Shown in pieces: positions 1 through 7,145 of a stretch of DNA of 11,480 bases. Source of the DNA: Elusimicrobiota bacterium. GTDB lineage: Bacteria; Elusimicrobiota; Elusimicrobia; UBA1565; UBA9628. The stretch covers positions 1-11,480 of the forward strand of contig JAHFCD010000019.1 of assembly GCA_023249695.1 (NCBI GenBank), given 5' to 3'. Both the position numbers and the translations under genes were made by a program. Numbering within the stretch: position 1 is the stretch's first letter; each line of letters opens with the position of its first letter. The notes beneath the pieces were generated by a model. The model saw nothing but the letters and a program-made list of their open reading frames with translations, made no database searches and was not told the origin of the DNA.

Positions 1-1150
1 GCAGCGCGTCGAGCGGGGGGCGGGCGGCGAGCGCGCGCACGCGCGCGGCGGACAGGCCCCAGGCCAGGGCCGCCGAGAGCAGCAGGGCCTCGAGGAACGC
101 GGTCGGGTCCGGCGCCACGCTCAGTTCCACGCCGAACCGCGGCGCCCAGGTCCCGGCGAGCGCGGCCGTGCCCCAGCCGAGCAGGCCGCCCCCGAGGCCG
201 CCGGCGAGGCCCGTCCCGATGCACAGCCCCGCGTAGAGGCGCTCGACTTCCCGCGCCGAGGCGCCGAGGCAGCGCAGGAGCCCCATCGTCTCGGCCTGCG
301 AATCGAGGAACAGGGTCAGCCCCGCGCGCAGGCCCGCCGCGCCGAGCAGGAGGGCCGCGAGCGAGAGGATGGTGAAGAAGATCGCCGAGCGGCGCAGGCC
401 GTCGCGCATCGCGGGCTCGCCCTCGGTGTAGGACTCGATCGCGAGATGCGGCTCGGGCAGGGCCTTCTCCAGCCGGAGCTTCAGAGCCTTGGAGCCCGCC
501 ACCGGGTCCTCGCCGTCGCCGAGCGCCAGGGTCCAGCGAAAGCGCGTGCGCGCGCCGAGGCCGAGCAGCCGGGTTCGCTCCAGGTCCTCCGCCGCGATCA
601 TCAGCCGCGGCGCGAAGGCGAACGCGGCGAAGCCCCGGTCGGGCTCCCGGTCGATGACGCCGGCGACGGTCAAGGTCAGCGCGCCGAGCTTCACGCGGTC
701 GCCGGCTCGGAGCGCGCGCTGCAAGGTCAGGGTCCGTTCGACGAGGCACTTGCCTCCGCCCGAGAGCAGCGACGCGCCGCCGGGCGGATCGGTCTTGAGG
801 ACGCCGCGCAGCGGATAGGCCGCCGGCACGGACTTCACGGACACGAGAAACAGCGTGTCGCCGCTCGCGGGCGTGAGCATCGAGGAGAACATGACCGAGC
901 GCGCCTCCCGGCGCCCCGGCGCCAGCGCGGCGGAAAACGCTTCGCGCTCGCGCGGGCTGAAATCCCGCCCCGAGGAAACCTCGACGTCGCCGGCGAGCAT
1001 CTCCCGCGCGCGCACGGCCACCGCCTTGTCCACGGCGGTGAGCAGGTGCGCGACCGCGACGAGAAAGCCGGTTCCCAGCGAAAGGCACGCCGCGAAAAAA
1101 AGAAAGCGCGGCCACTGCCGCAGCGCGAGGCGAAGGCCGAGCCGGATCAC
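1..1150 (-). CDS. FtsX/MacB-type ABC transporter permease, YbbP-like (partial, C-terminus beyond window)
   Basis: Membrane subunit of an ABC transporter of the LolC/MacB/FtsX superfamily, here the larger YbbP-like type. The first 383 residues are visible; the family is usually about 800 residues, so roughly half is missing. The chosen start is a GTG whose last two bases overlap the TGA of the upstream ATPase gene (GTGA, 4-base overlap), which implies translational coupling. Predicted layout: one N-terminal membrane helix (about residues 15-38), a large extracytoplasmic domain (about 40-250), then three helices (about 255-282, 306-332 and 352-372). Between the first two of these lies the family motif ETMGLLRCLGASAREV (287-302), the coupling region that contacts the ATPase. 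The order esterase-ATPase-permease matches tesA, ybbA and ybbP of enterobacteria. Substrate unknown; lipid or lipoprotein handling at the envelope is inferred from relatives only. Confidence 0.88.
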   Translation of the reverse strand, partial: MIRLGLRLALRQWPRFLFFAACLSLGTGFLVAVAHLLTAVDKAVAVRAREMLAGDVEVSSGRDFSPREREAFSAALAPGRREARSVMFSSMLTPASGDTLFLVSVKSVPAAYPLRGVLKTDPPGGASLLSGGGKCLVERTLTLQRALRAGDRVKLGALTLTVAGVIDREPDRGFAAFAFAPRLMIAAEDLERTRLLGLGARTRFRWTLALGDGEDPVAGSKALKLRLEKALPEPHLAIESYTEGEPAMRDGLRRSAIFFTILSLAALLLGAAGLRAGLTLFLDSQAETMGLLRCLGASAREVERLYAGLCIGTGLAGGLGGGLLGWGTAALAGTWAPRFGVELSVAPDPTAFLEALLLSAALAWGLSAARVRALAARPPLDAL

Positions 1151-1824
1151 GCGGCGAGCCGGCCGCGCTCCAGGCGCACCGAGCGGCCGAGGACGGCCGC
1201 GACCGTCGGATCGTGCGTGACGACCGCGAGCGCGGTCGACGAGCGGGCGTTGAGCTCGAGAAGGGCGGCGAGCACCTTCTCCGCGGTCGCGCGGTCGAGG
1301 CTGCCCGTCGGCTCGTCGGCCAGGATCAGCGCGGGGCCGTGGGCGTAGGCGCGGGCGAGCGCCACGCGCTGTTGCTCGCCTCCGGACAAGGCTGACGGCC
1401 GGTGGTGAAGCCGCTCGTCGAGGCCCAGCGCCTGGAGCAGGCCGGCGGCGCGCTCCTCGGCCTCGGCGGGGCCGGCGCCGAGGAGCTCGAGCGGCATCGC
1501 CGCGTTCTCGAGCGCGGTCAAGGTGGGCACGAGCCGAAAGCTCTGGAACACGAAGCCGAGCCGGCGGCGGCGCCACCGCGCCGAGCGATCCTCGCTCCAC
1601 GCCGAGGCGTCCTCGCCGTCGCGGCGGACGGAGCCGGAGGAGGGGCGCTCGAGCCCGGCCATGATGCCGAGCAAGGTGGACTTGCCCGAGCCGCTGGGAC
1701 CGGTCACGGCGAGCGTCTCGCCGGGATGAATGACGAGCCGCACGCCGTCGAGCACGCGCAGCGACTCGCCGCCCGAGGTGAAATCCTTGACGATGTCGGT
1801 CAGCTCCAGGATCGGCGCGCTCAT
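1147..1824 (-). CDS. ABC transporter ATP-binding protein, LolD/YbbA-like
   Basis: Cytoplasmic ATPase subunit (225 residues, normal for the LolD/MacB/YbbA group) that powers the FtsX-type permease encoded just downstream. All nucleotide-binding motifs are intact: Walker A GPSGSGKST (42-50), Q-loop Q94, signature LSGGEQQR (146-153), Walker B LILADEP (166-172) with catalytic E171, D-loop SLD (175-177) and switch H204. The start MSAPILELTD is chosen because its ATG overlaps the stop of the upstream esterase gene as ATGA, and because the ATPase domain begins straight after it. The open frame runs further upstream, but that part only reads the esterase gene in another frame. It overlaps the permease start by 4 bases. 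Family membership is firm; the transported substrate is not known. Confidence 0.95.
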   Translation of the reverse strand: MSAPILELTDIVKDFTSGGESLRVLDGVRLVIHPGETLAVTGPSGSGKSTLLGIMAGLERPSSGSVRRDGEDASAWSEDRSARWRRRRLGFVFQSFRLVPTLTALENAAMPLELLGAGPAEAEERAAGLLQALGLDERLHHRPSALSGGEQQRVALARAYAHGPALILADEPTGSLDRATAEKVLAALLELNARSSTALAVVTHDPTVAAVLGRSVRLERGRLAA

Positions 1825-2456
1825 TTGGGAAGCCCCTTTGAATCCAGAAAAGCCAGCACCGCGGCGGCGACGAGCTTGTGCCCCTCGACGTTCGGATGGA
1901 TGCCGTCCGGCTGGTTGTAGCGCGGATCGCCGGCGACGCCGTTGAGCAGGAACGGCATGAACAGCGCGCCGCTCCTCCTCGCCGCGGCCGGGAACAGCGC
2001 CTCGAAGCCGTCCGCGTACGGCCGGCCGTAGTTCGGCGGAATCTTCATGCCGGCGAGCACGACTTTCCGGCCCCCGTGACCCAGCTCTTTCAGCAGAGCG
2101 TTGAGATTTTTGCCCGTCTCGTCGAGCGGCGTGCCGCGCAGGCCGTCGTTGCCGCCGATGCAGACGAAGACGAGCTTGACCTCGGGCGTCAGCGCCCAGC
2201 GCGCGGCCTCGACGGCGCCCGCGGTCGTCGCGCCCGACACGCCCGCGTTGCGGGCGCGCCACGCCAGGCCGCGCTCGGCCCAGGCCTTTCCGACGAGCGC
2301 GGGCCAGGCCTCCTCCGGCTCGACGCCGTAGCCCGCGGTGAGGGAGTCGCCGACGAACAGGACGACGGGGCCCGCGCCCAGGGCGGGGGGCGCTTCCTCC
2401 GGCGGCTCCGCGCAGGCCGCCAGGAGGACCAACGCGAGCGCGAATAATCGCTTCAT
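1821..2456 (-). CDS. tesA: SGNH/GDSL hydrolase, TesA-like esterase, probable lipoprotein
   Basis: Serine esterase or lysophospholipase of the SGNH family (211 residues), similar in plan to thioesterase I/arylesterase TesA. The four SGNH blocks are visible: nucleophile S38 in GDSLTAGYG (36-44), G75 in NAGVSGATT, N103 in IGGND (100-104), and the D184-H187 pair in PDGIHPN. The N-terminus has a basic start, a hydrophobic stretch and a lipobox LAAC with C15, so the mature protein is probably lipid-anchored, unlike the soluble periplasmic enterobacterial enzyme. It is the first gene of an operon with the ABC ATPase and permease (ATGA overlap). In Escherichia coli tesA is divergent from ybbA-ybbP; here the three are co-directional. 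There is no good Shine-Dalgarno; a TAAAAT box lies 6 bases before the ATG. The natural substrate is not determined by sequence. Confidence 0.9.
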   Translation of the reverse strand: MKRLFALALVLLAACAEPPEEAPPALGAGPVVLFVGDSLTAGYGVEPEEAWPALVGKAWAERGLAWRARNAGVSGATTAGAVEAARWALTPEVKLVFVCIGGNDGLRGTPLDETGKNLNALLKELGHGGRKVVLAGMKIPPNYGRPYADGFEALFPAAARRSGALFMPFLLNGVAGDPRYNQPDGIHPNVEGHKLVAAAVLAFLDSKGLPK

Positions 2457-2462
2457 GTTTCG

Positions 2463-2468
2463 ATTTTA
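2463..2468 (-). promoter_or_regulatory. -10 box of the tesA-like operon, leaderless spacing
   Basis: TAAAAT on the minus strand, five of six matches to TATAAT, ends 6 bases before the ATG at 2456. Transcription normally starts about 6-8 bases after the -10, so the mRNA would begin at or next to the start codon. No convincing -35 was found. Confidence 0.5.
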
Positions 2469-2479
2469 ACCTTTTGCGC

Positions 2480-2485
2480 TATCAT
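2480..2485 (+). promoter_or_regulatory. -10 box of the ferritin-like gene, leaderless spacing
   Basis: TATCAT preceded by GC, ending 5 bases before the ATG at 2491, with no Shine-Dalgarno between. It shares the form GCTATC[A/C]T with sites before the phosphate acetyltransferase, glycine-zipper and tRNA genes. A -35 at the normal distance would fall on the divergent tesA -10 region. Confidence 0.55.
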
Positions 2486-2490
2486 GGGTC

Positions 2491-2997
2491 ATGGATTGGA
2501 GCCCGTTCGTCGTCTGCGCCCCCGAGGAGCACGCTCCCGGCGCGCGCGGCCTGGGCGGGCCCGACGGCCTCGGCGACCGCCTGCGCACGGCGGCGTTCGC
2601 CGAGCGCCAGGCCTTCGCGGCGTTCCTCTGGGCCGCCGACACCCTGACCGACGCGCCCGACGAATTGCGCGCGGCCTGGCGGCGCATCGGCCTCGAGGAA
2701 GAGGTTCATCTGAACCTCCTGCTCGCGCGCATGGCCGAGCTCGGCGTGCGCGTGGACGCCCGCCCCGTCTCCGACCGCCTATGGCGGCGCCTGACCCTGG
2801 CCAGGACCGCCTCCGAGTTCGCCGTCTGGATGCGGGAGGCCGAGGCCCGCGGCCAGGCCGCCGAGGAAAGCTTTCGCCGCTCGCTCGCCGAGCGCGATCC
2901 CGTGACCGCGGCGATCTTCGGACGCATCGCCGACGACGAGGCGGAGCATCTCGCGCTGGCCGACCGGCTCACCGGGCTTAAGAACCTCTTCGGATAG
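2491..2997 (+). CDS. Ferritin-like four-helix diiron protein, function unknown
   Basis: A 168-residue soluble protein with the pattern of a ferritin-like diiron four-helix bundle. Candidate metal ligands are E38 (helix 1, FAERQA), E70 and H73 (ExxH in LEEEVHLNLL), E117 or E125 (helix 3), and E150 and H153 (ExxH in DDEAEHLAL). Two ExxH motifs plus two further glutamates, spaced one per helix, are the usual diiron signature of this superfamily. It has no signal peptide or membrane segment. I do not recognise a specific subfamily; it could be an oxidase/hydroxylase or an iron or peroxide handling protein. The start is set by the ATG directly after a GCTATCAT box. It sits alone between the divergent esterase operon and the phosphate acetyltransferase gene, which has its own promoter-like site, so context does not reveal a partner. 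Confidence 0.82.
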   Translation: MDWSPFVVCAPEEHAPGARGLGGPDGLGDRLRTAAFAERQAFAAFLWAADTLTDAPDELRAAWRRIGLEEEVHLNLLLARMAELGVRVDARPVSDRLWRRLTLARTASEFAVWMREAEARGQAAEESFRRSLAERDPVTAAIFGRIADDEAEHLALADRLTGLKNLFG

Positions 2998-2998
2998 G

Positions 2999-3028
2999 TT
3001 GCCCGGCGAGGGCGCGATTCGCTATCCT
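2999..3028 (+). promoter_or_regulatory. Promoter of the phosphate acetyltransferase gene
   Basis: A TTGCCC -35-like hexamer (2999-3004), an 18-base spacer and TATCCT (3023-3028), preceded by GC. The -10 ends 6 bases before the ATG at 3035 and no Shine-Dalgarno is present, so a leaderless mRNA is predicted. The -35 starts two bases after the stop of the preceding gene. Confidence 0.55.
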
Positions 3029-3034
3029 CGGGCC

Positions 3035-4057
3035 ATGACTACCACTTTGAACCGCGACATCGTCGGGGACATCCGCCGCAAGGCGGCCGCTCTCAAGAAA
3101 AAAATCGTTCTGCCCGAGGGCGAGGAAAAGCGCACGGTCAAAGCCGCCGCGATCTTAAAGAAGGAAGGCCTGTGCGTTCCGGTTCTTCTCGGCAATCCCG
3201 AGAAGATCCGCAAGGTGGCCGCCGAAAACGGGGCCGACGTGTCCGGCGTCGAGATCGTCGAGCCCGCGAAGGATCCCAAGTTCGCCGAGTACGCGGCGCA
3301 GTATTACGAGCTGCGCAAGCATAAGGGGATTTCCGAGGACGAGGCGAAGACGACGGTGTCCGATCCCCTCGTCTACGGCGTGATGATGCTCCACAACGAC
3401 CGCGTGGACGGCTACCTTTCCGGGGCCGACCACGCCACCGCCGATACCGTCAGGCCGGCGTTGCATATCATCAAGCCCGCCCCGGGCGTGCGCACGATCT
3501 CGAGCTTCTTCATCATGATCTTCCCGAGCCCGAAGCAGGGCGACGACGGCGTGCTCATCATGGGCGACTGCGCGATCAACATCGACCCCGTGCCCGTGAA
3601 GCTCGCCGCGATCGGCATCTCCTCGGCGCGCATGGCGAAGGTGCTCACCGGCATCGAGCCGCGCATCGCGTTCCTGTCCTTCTCGACGAACGGCTTCACC
3701 GAGCACGAGCTCGTCACCGCCGTCAAGGAGGCCGTGCGCATCGCCAAGGAGAAGGCCCCGGACCTCGCCATCGACGGCGAGATGCAGGCCGACGCCGCGC
3801 TCGTGCCCGAGATCGGCCAGAAGAAGTTCCCCGGCTCGAAGGTCGCGGGACGCGCGAACGTGCTCGTGTTCCCCGACCTGCAGAGCGGCAACATCGGCTA
3901 CAAGCTCGTGCAGCGCCTGACCGGCGCGGAAGCCCTCGGGCCGATCATGCAGGGCTTCGCCAAGCCGGTCAACGACCTGTCGCGCGGCGCGTCCGTCGAC
4001 GATATCGTCAACATGGCCTGCGTGACCGCGCTGCAGTCCGACCCATCCTTGCGCTAG
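3035..4057 (+). CDS. pta: Phosphate acetyltransferase (phosphotransacetylase)
   Basis: Cytoplasmic enzyme that interconverts acetyl-CoA plus phosphate with acetyl phosphate plus CoA. The 340 residues match the short, single-domain Pta/EutD class with no N-terminal regulatory domain. Typical blocks are present: LPEGEEKRT (26-34), SGADHATADTVRPAL (129-143), MGDCAINIDP (176-185), LSFSTNG (214-220), DGEMQADAAL (247-256), FPDLQSGNIGYKLVQRL (279-295) and the C-terminal GPIMQGFAKPVNDLSRGAS (302-320). These set it apart from phosphate butyryltransferase, though acyl chain preference cannot be proven here. The ATG at 3035 is preferred over an upstream in-frame TTG at 2999, because the family N-terminus fits and a -10 box sits 6 bases before it. 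No acetate kinase gene lies nearby, so its usual partner must be elsewhere if present. Confidence 0.95.
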   Translation: MTTTLNRDIVGDIRRKAAALKKKIVLPEGEEKRTVKAAAILKKEGLCVPVLLGNPEKIRKVAAENGADVSGVEIVEPAKDPKFAEYAAQYYELRKHKGISEDEAKTTVSDPLVYGVMMLHNDRVDGYLSGADHATADTVRPALHIIKPAPGVRTISSFFIMIFPSPKQGDDGVLIMGDCAINIDPVPVKLAAIGISSARMAKVLTGIEPRIAFLSFSTNGFTEHELVTAVKEAVRIAKEKAPDLAIDGEMQADAALVPEIGQKKFPGSKVAGRANVLVFPDLQSGNIGYKLVQRLTGAEALGPIMQGFAKPVNDLSRGASVDDIVNMACVTALQSDPSLR

Positions 4058-4106
4058 TCGGCTGACTTCCCTGACAATGGCGGCGTTGCGGACCCCGCCC
4101 GGGAGG
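4049..4106 (+). promoter_or_regulatory. Possible promoter and ribosome binding site of the hybrid kinase gene
   Basis: TTGCGC (4049-4054) and GACAAT (4073-4078), 18 bases apart, form a weak promoter candidate that would give a leader of about 30 bases. GGGAGG (4101-4106) lies 8 bases before the ATG at 4115 and decides that start over the ATG at 4136. This gene therefore seems to use a normal leader, unlike most neighbours. The ribosome site is fair; the promoter is weak. Confidence 0.35.
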
Positions 4107-4114
4107 CGCACCCT

Positions 4115-7111
4115 ATGCCCGTTTACCGGGAGACTATGGCGGGGAAAAAAGACGGCGGCGAAAGCGCGAGACGCCTGTTCGCCGACGGCGGCGAGATGGG
4201 GGCGCTCATGCGCTCCATCGATTGGTCCCAGACGGGGCTCGGCCCCGTCGAGGCCTGGCCGAGAAGCCTCAAGACCATGCTGGGCGTGGTGCTCGGCAGC
4301 CGTTTCCCGATGCTTCTTTGGTGGGGTCCCGACCTGCTGCACCTCTACAACGACGCCTATTGCCCGATCTTGCGGGACAAGCATCCCGCGTCCTTGGCCG
4401 CGCCGGCCGCGCAGGTCTGGGCCGAGGTTTGGGACGTCGCCGGGCCCATGGCGAAAAGCGTCCTGGACGGCGGACCCGCCACCTGGACGGAGGACCTCCA
4501 GCTGTTCATCAACAGCGGCGGCATGGCCGAGGAGACCTATTTCACTTTTTCCTACAGCCCCGTTCCCGGCGACGACGGAGGCGTGGCCGGGGTGCTCAAC
4601 ACGGTGCAGGAGACGACGGCGAAGGTCCAGAGCGAGCGCCAGATTCGGATGCTGCACGATCTAGCCGCGCGAGCCGCCAAGGCGAAATCCGAGGCGGAGG
4701 CGCACCGGATCACGCTGGAGGTTCTGTCGGACAACGAGCTGGATCTTCCGTTCGTTCTGCTCTATTTGCGGAACGAGAACGGCGACGCCGTCCGGCTGGC
4801 CGGCGCGGGCGGCTGGAAGGATTACGACGGCCCCGCCAAGCCGGCTCAAGCGCCGCTCTCCGCCGATGAGCGCGCGGCCGGCTGGCCTTTCGCCGAAGCC
4901 GCGCGGACCGGGAGCGAGGTCGTCGTCGAAGACCTCGCCGCGCGCTTCGGCCCCTTGCCGCTCGGACGCTGGCACGCGCGCCCCGAGCGGGCGATCGTTC
5001 TGCCGATGTTCCGCGCGGGCGAGGCGAAGCCCTACGCGTTTCTCGTCGCCGGGATCAGCCCTCACCGCGCCCTCGAAGAAGGCTACCGGCGTTTCTTTCA
5101 CGCGACGGCAGATATGGCCATGACCGTCATCGCCGGCGCCCGCGCGTATGAGACGGAGAAAAAGAGAGTCGAGGCGCTCACCGAGGCGGACCGCGCCAAG
5201 ACGGCCTTCTTCAGCAACGTCTCCCACGAATTCCGTACGCCGCTGACCCTCATCCTGGGCCCCGTCGAGGATGCGTTGGCCCGGCCGGCGCCGTCGCTCG
5301 AGGGCGACGACCTCAAGGCCGTGCATCGCAGCTCGATCCGGCTCCTGCGGCTCGTCAACAGCCTTCTCGACTTCGCGCGCATCGAAGCCGACCGCTTTGA
5401 ACTGACGTTCACGCCGACGGATCTCGGCATCATGACCGCCGACCTGGCGAGCTCGTTCCGCTCCCTGGCGCACCGCGCGGGAATTAAGCTGATCGTCGAC
5501 TGCGAGCCGCTGACGGAGCCGGTCTACGTGGACCCCGTGCAATGGGAGAAGATCGTCCTCAATCTCATCTCGAATGCGTTAAAATTCACGCTCGAGGGAG
5601 AGATCGTCGTGAGCCTGAGATCGAAAGGAGACTTCGTCGAGCTCGTCGTCCAGGATACGGGCTGCGGCATCCCCGCTCACGAGCTCCCCCGCCTCTTCGA
5701 GCGGTTTCACCGCGTCGAGGGAGCGCCGGGCCGCAGCTTCGAGGGAAGCGGCATCGGCCTCTCGCTGGTCATGGAGCTCGCGACGCTCCACGGCGGAACA
5801 GCGAGCGTCTCGAGCGTCGAGAAGCAGGGCAGCACGTTCCGGGTCGCCGTCCCCAAGGGGACCGGCCATTTCCCCGCGGAGCGCGTCGCGCGCGGGCGTG
5901 CGCGCAGACCGCCGGAGGCCGCGGCGGCCCCGTATCTTCTGGAGGCCGAGCGCTGGATCGGAGCGAACCCTCCGGACGACGCCCCGGTCGCCGAGCCCGA
6001 CGGCCTGGCGGCCCCGGCGGCGGTTGGCCCGCGCGCCCGCGTGCTGGTCGTCGACGACAACGCGGACATGCGGGGATACCTGATCCGGCTTCTCTCGGCG
6101 CACTGGCTGATCGACGCGGCGGGCGACGGAGCGGAGGCGCTCGAGGCGGCGCGCGCCAACCGTCCCGACCTCGTGCTCAGCGACGTCATGATGCCCCGGA
6201 TGGGAGGCTTCGAGCTCATCCAGGAACTCCGCCGCGATCCCAAAACCAAGGACATCCCCATCGTCCTGCTTTCCGCCCGCGCCGGGGAGGAGTGCCTCCT
6301 CGAGGGCCTCCAGACGGGGGCCGACGACTACCTCGTCAAGCCGTTCTCGGCGCGAGAGCTTCTCGCGCGCGTCCGGACCCATCTGGACATGGCGCGCCGC
6401 CGCCGCGAGTGGACGATCGAGCTCGAGCGCGCGAACAAAGAGCTCGAAGCGTTCAGCTTCAGCGTCTCCCACGACCTGCGCGCGCCGCTTCGGGCCATCG
6501 AGGGCTTCATCACGCTTCTCCACCGGGAGCACCGCCGGACGCTGAGCGACGAGGGGCGCGAATATCTCGACCGCGTGCAGGCGGCGGCCACGCGGATGAC
6601 CGTGCTCATCGACGACCTGCTCGACCTGGCGCGCGTCGCCCGGGCGCCGCTGCAGCGCGTACCCGTCGATGTGACAGAGCTGGCTCGCAAAGTTCTCGCC
6701 GGCCTCCACGAGCGGCAGCCGGAAAGAAAGGTCCGGGCGACGGTCGACGACGGCCTCGCCGCGAACGCCGACGCCCACCTGCTGCCGGTGGTGCTCGAAA
6801 ACATCCTGGAGAACGCGTGGAAATACACGTCAAAGCGGCCGCAGGCGCGCATCGAGGTCGGCCAGGAGCGCCAAGGCGGCGAAGCGGTCTTCTTCGTTCG
6901 CGATAACGGAGCTGGGTTCGACGCGACCCAGACCCACCGCCTCTTCGCCCCGTTCCAGCGCCTGCACTCCGCGGCGGAATTCGCGGGCACGGGCATCGGG
7001 CTGGCGACGGTCGCGCGCATCGTCTCCCGTCACGGGGGGCGGGTCTGGGCGAACGGCGCCGTGAACGAGGGGGCCACCGTCTACTTCACCCTCGGCGACA
7101 TCGCGTCTTGA
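4115..7111 (+). CDS. Hybrid sensor histidine kinase with two kinase cores (PAS-GAF-HisKA-HATPase-REC-HisKA-HATPase)
   Basis: A 998-residue signalling protein without membrane helices, so probably cytoplasmic. Domains in order: a PAS-like sensor (about 37-172) of the type marked by DWSQTGLGPVEAWP and YNDAYCPILRDKHP; a GAF-like region (about 190-345); first HisKA with H371 in SNVSHEFRTPL; first HATPase with N483/N487, DTGCGIP (514-520) and GSGIGLSL (544-551); a receiver (about 642-760) with acidic D647/D648, phosphoacceptor D690 in LSDVMMPRMGG, S720 and K742; second HisKA with H786 in SVSHDLRAPLRAIEGF; second HATPase with N896/N900, DNGAGF (930-935) and GTGIGLAT (958-965). All key residues for two active cores and one receiver are present. 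There is no DNA-binding output and no adjacent response regulator gene, so it is an orphan whose target is unknown. The second core resembles phytochrome-type kinases. The signal sensed cannot be inferred. Confidence 0.95.
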   Translation: MPVYRETMAGKKDGGESARRLFADGGEMGALMRSIDWSQTGLGPVEAWPRSLKTMLGVVLGSRFPMLLWWGPDLLHLYNDAYCPILRDKHPASLAAPAAQVWAEVWDVAGPMAKSVLDGGPATWTEDLQLFINSGGMAEETYFTFSYSPVPGDDGGVAGVLNTVQETTAKVQSERQIRMLHDLAARAAKAKSEAEAHRITLEVLSDNELDLPFVLLYLRNENGDAVRLAGAGGWKDYDGPAKPAQAPLSADERAAGWPFAEAARTGSEVVVEDLAARFGPLPLGRWHARPERAIVLPMFRAGEAKPYAFLVAGISPHRALEEGYRRFFHATADMAMTVIAGARAYETEKKRVEALTEADRAKTAFFSNVSHEFRTPLTLILGPVEDALARPAPSLEGDDLKAVHRSSIRLLRLVNSLLDFARIEADRFELTFTPTDLGIMTADLASSFRSLAHRAGIKLIVDCEPLTEPVYVDPVQWEKIVLNLISNALKFTLEGEIVVSLRSKGDFVELVVQDTGCGIPAHELPRLFERFHRVEGAPGRSFEGSGIGLSLVMELATLHGGTASVSSVEKQGSTFRVAVPKGTGHFPAERVARGRARRPPEAAAAPYLLEAERWIGANPPDDAPVAEPDGLAAPAAVGPRARVLVVDDNADMRGYLIRLLSAHWLIDAAGDGAEALEAARANRPDLVLSDVMMPRMGGFELIQELRRDPKTKDIPIVLLSARAGEECLLEGLQTGADDYLVKPFSARELLARVRTHLDMARRRREWTIELERANKELEAFSFSVSHDLRAPLRAIEGFITLLHREHRRTLSDEGREYLDRVQAAATRMTVLIDDLLDLARVARAPLQRVPVDVTELARKVLAGLHERQPERKVRATVDDGLAANADAHLLPVVLENILENAWKYTSKRPQARIEVGQERQGGEAVFFVRDNGAGFDATQTHRLFAPFQRLHSAAEFAGTGIGLATVARIVSRHGGRVWANGAVNEGATVYFTLGDIAS

Positions 7112-7118
7112 TTCGCGC

Positions 7119-7145
7119 CGCCGGCTAGTCGGTGCTGCGCCGGCG
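7119..7145. terminator. Inverted repeat at the convergent kinase / DUF1275 gene ends
   Basis: CGCCGGC (7119-7125) and GCCGGCG (7139-7145) can form a 7-base-pair stem with a 13-base loop. It lies 7 bases after the kinase stop and covers the end of the opposite gene, so it could serve both as a terminator. There is no T-run on either side, and such repeats arise easily in GC-rich DNA. Confidence 0.25.

Noticed and set aside
446..1348. Long plus-strand open frame antisense to the permease and ATPase genes
   Set aside because: Arg/Ala/Pro-rich translation with no recognisable domain, opposite a permease and ATPase with clear motifs. Typical of high-GC antisense frames.
4056..4067. Small hairpin AGTC-GGCT-GACT after pta as a terminator
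   Set aside because: The stem is only 4 base pairs and no T-run follows; too weak to call.
3155..4657. 500-codon minus-strand open frame across pta and the start of the kinase gene
   Set aside because: It is antisense to two well-supported genes, and its His/Arg/Gly-rich composition reflects their complement. No motif or start signal found.
5542..6906. Long plus-strand frame inside the kinase gene, and the 5579-6778 frame on the minus strand
   Set aside because: Both are Arg-rich shadows of the kinase, whose catalytic motifs continue without a break in its own frame.
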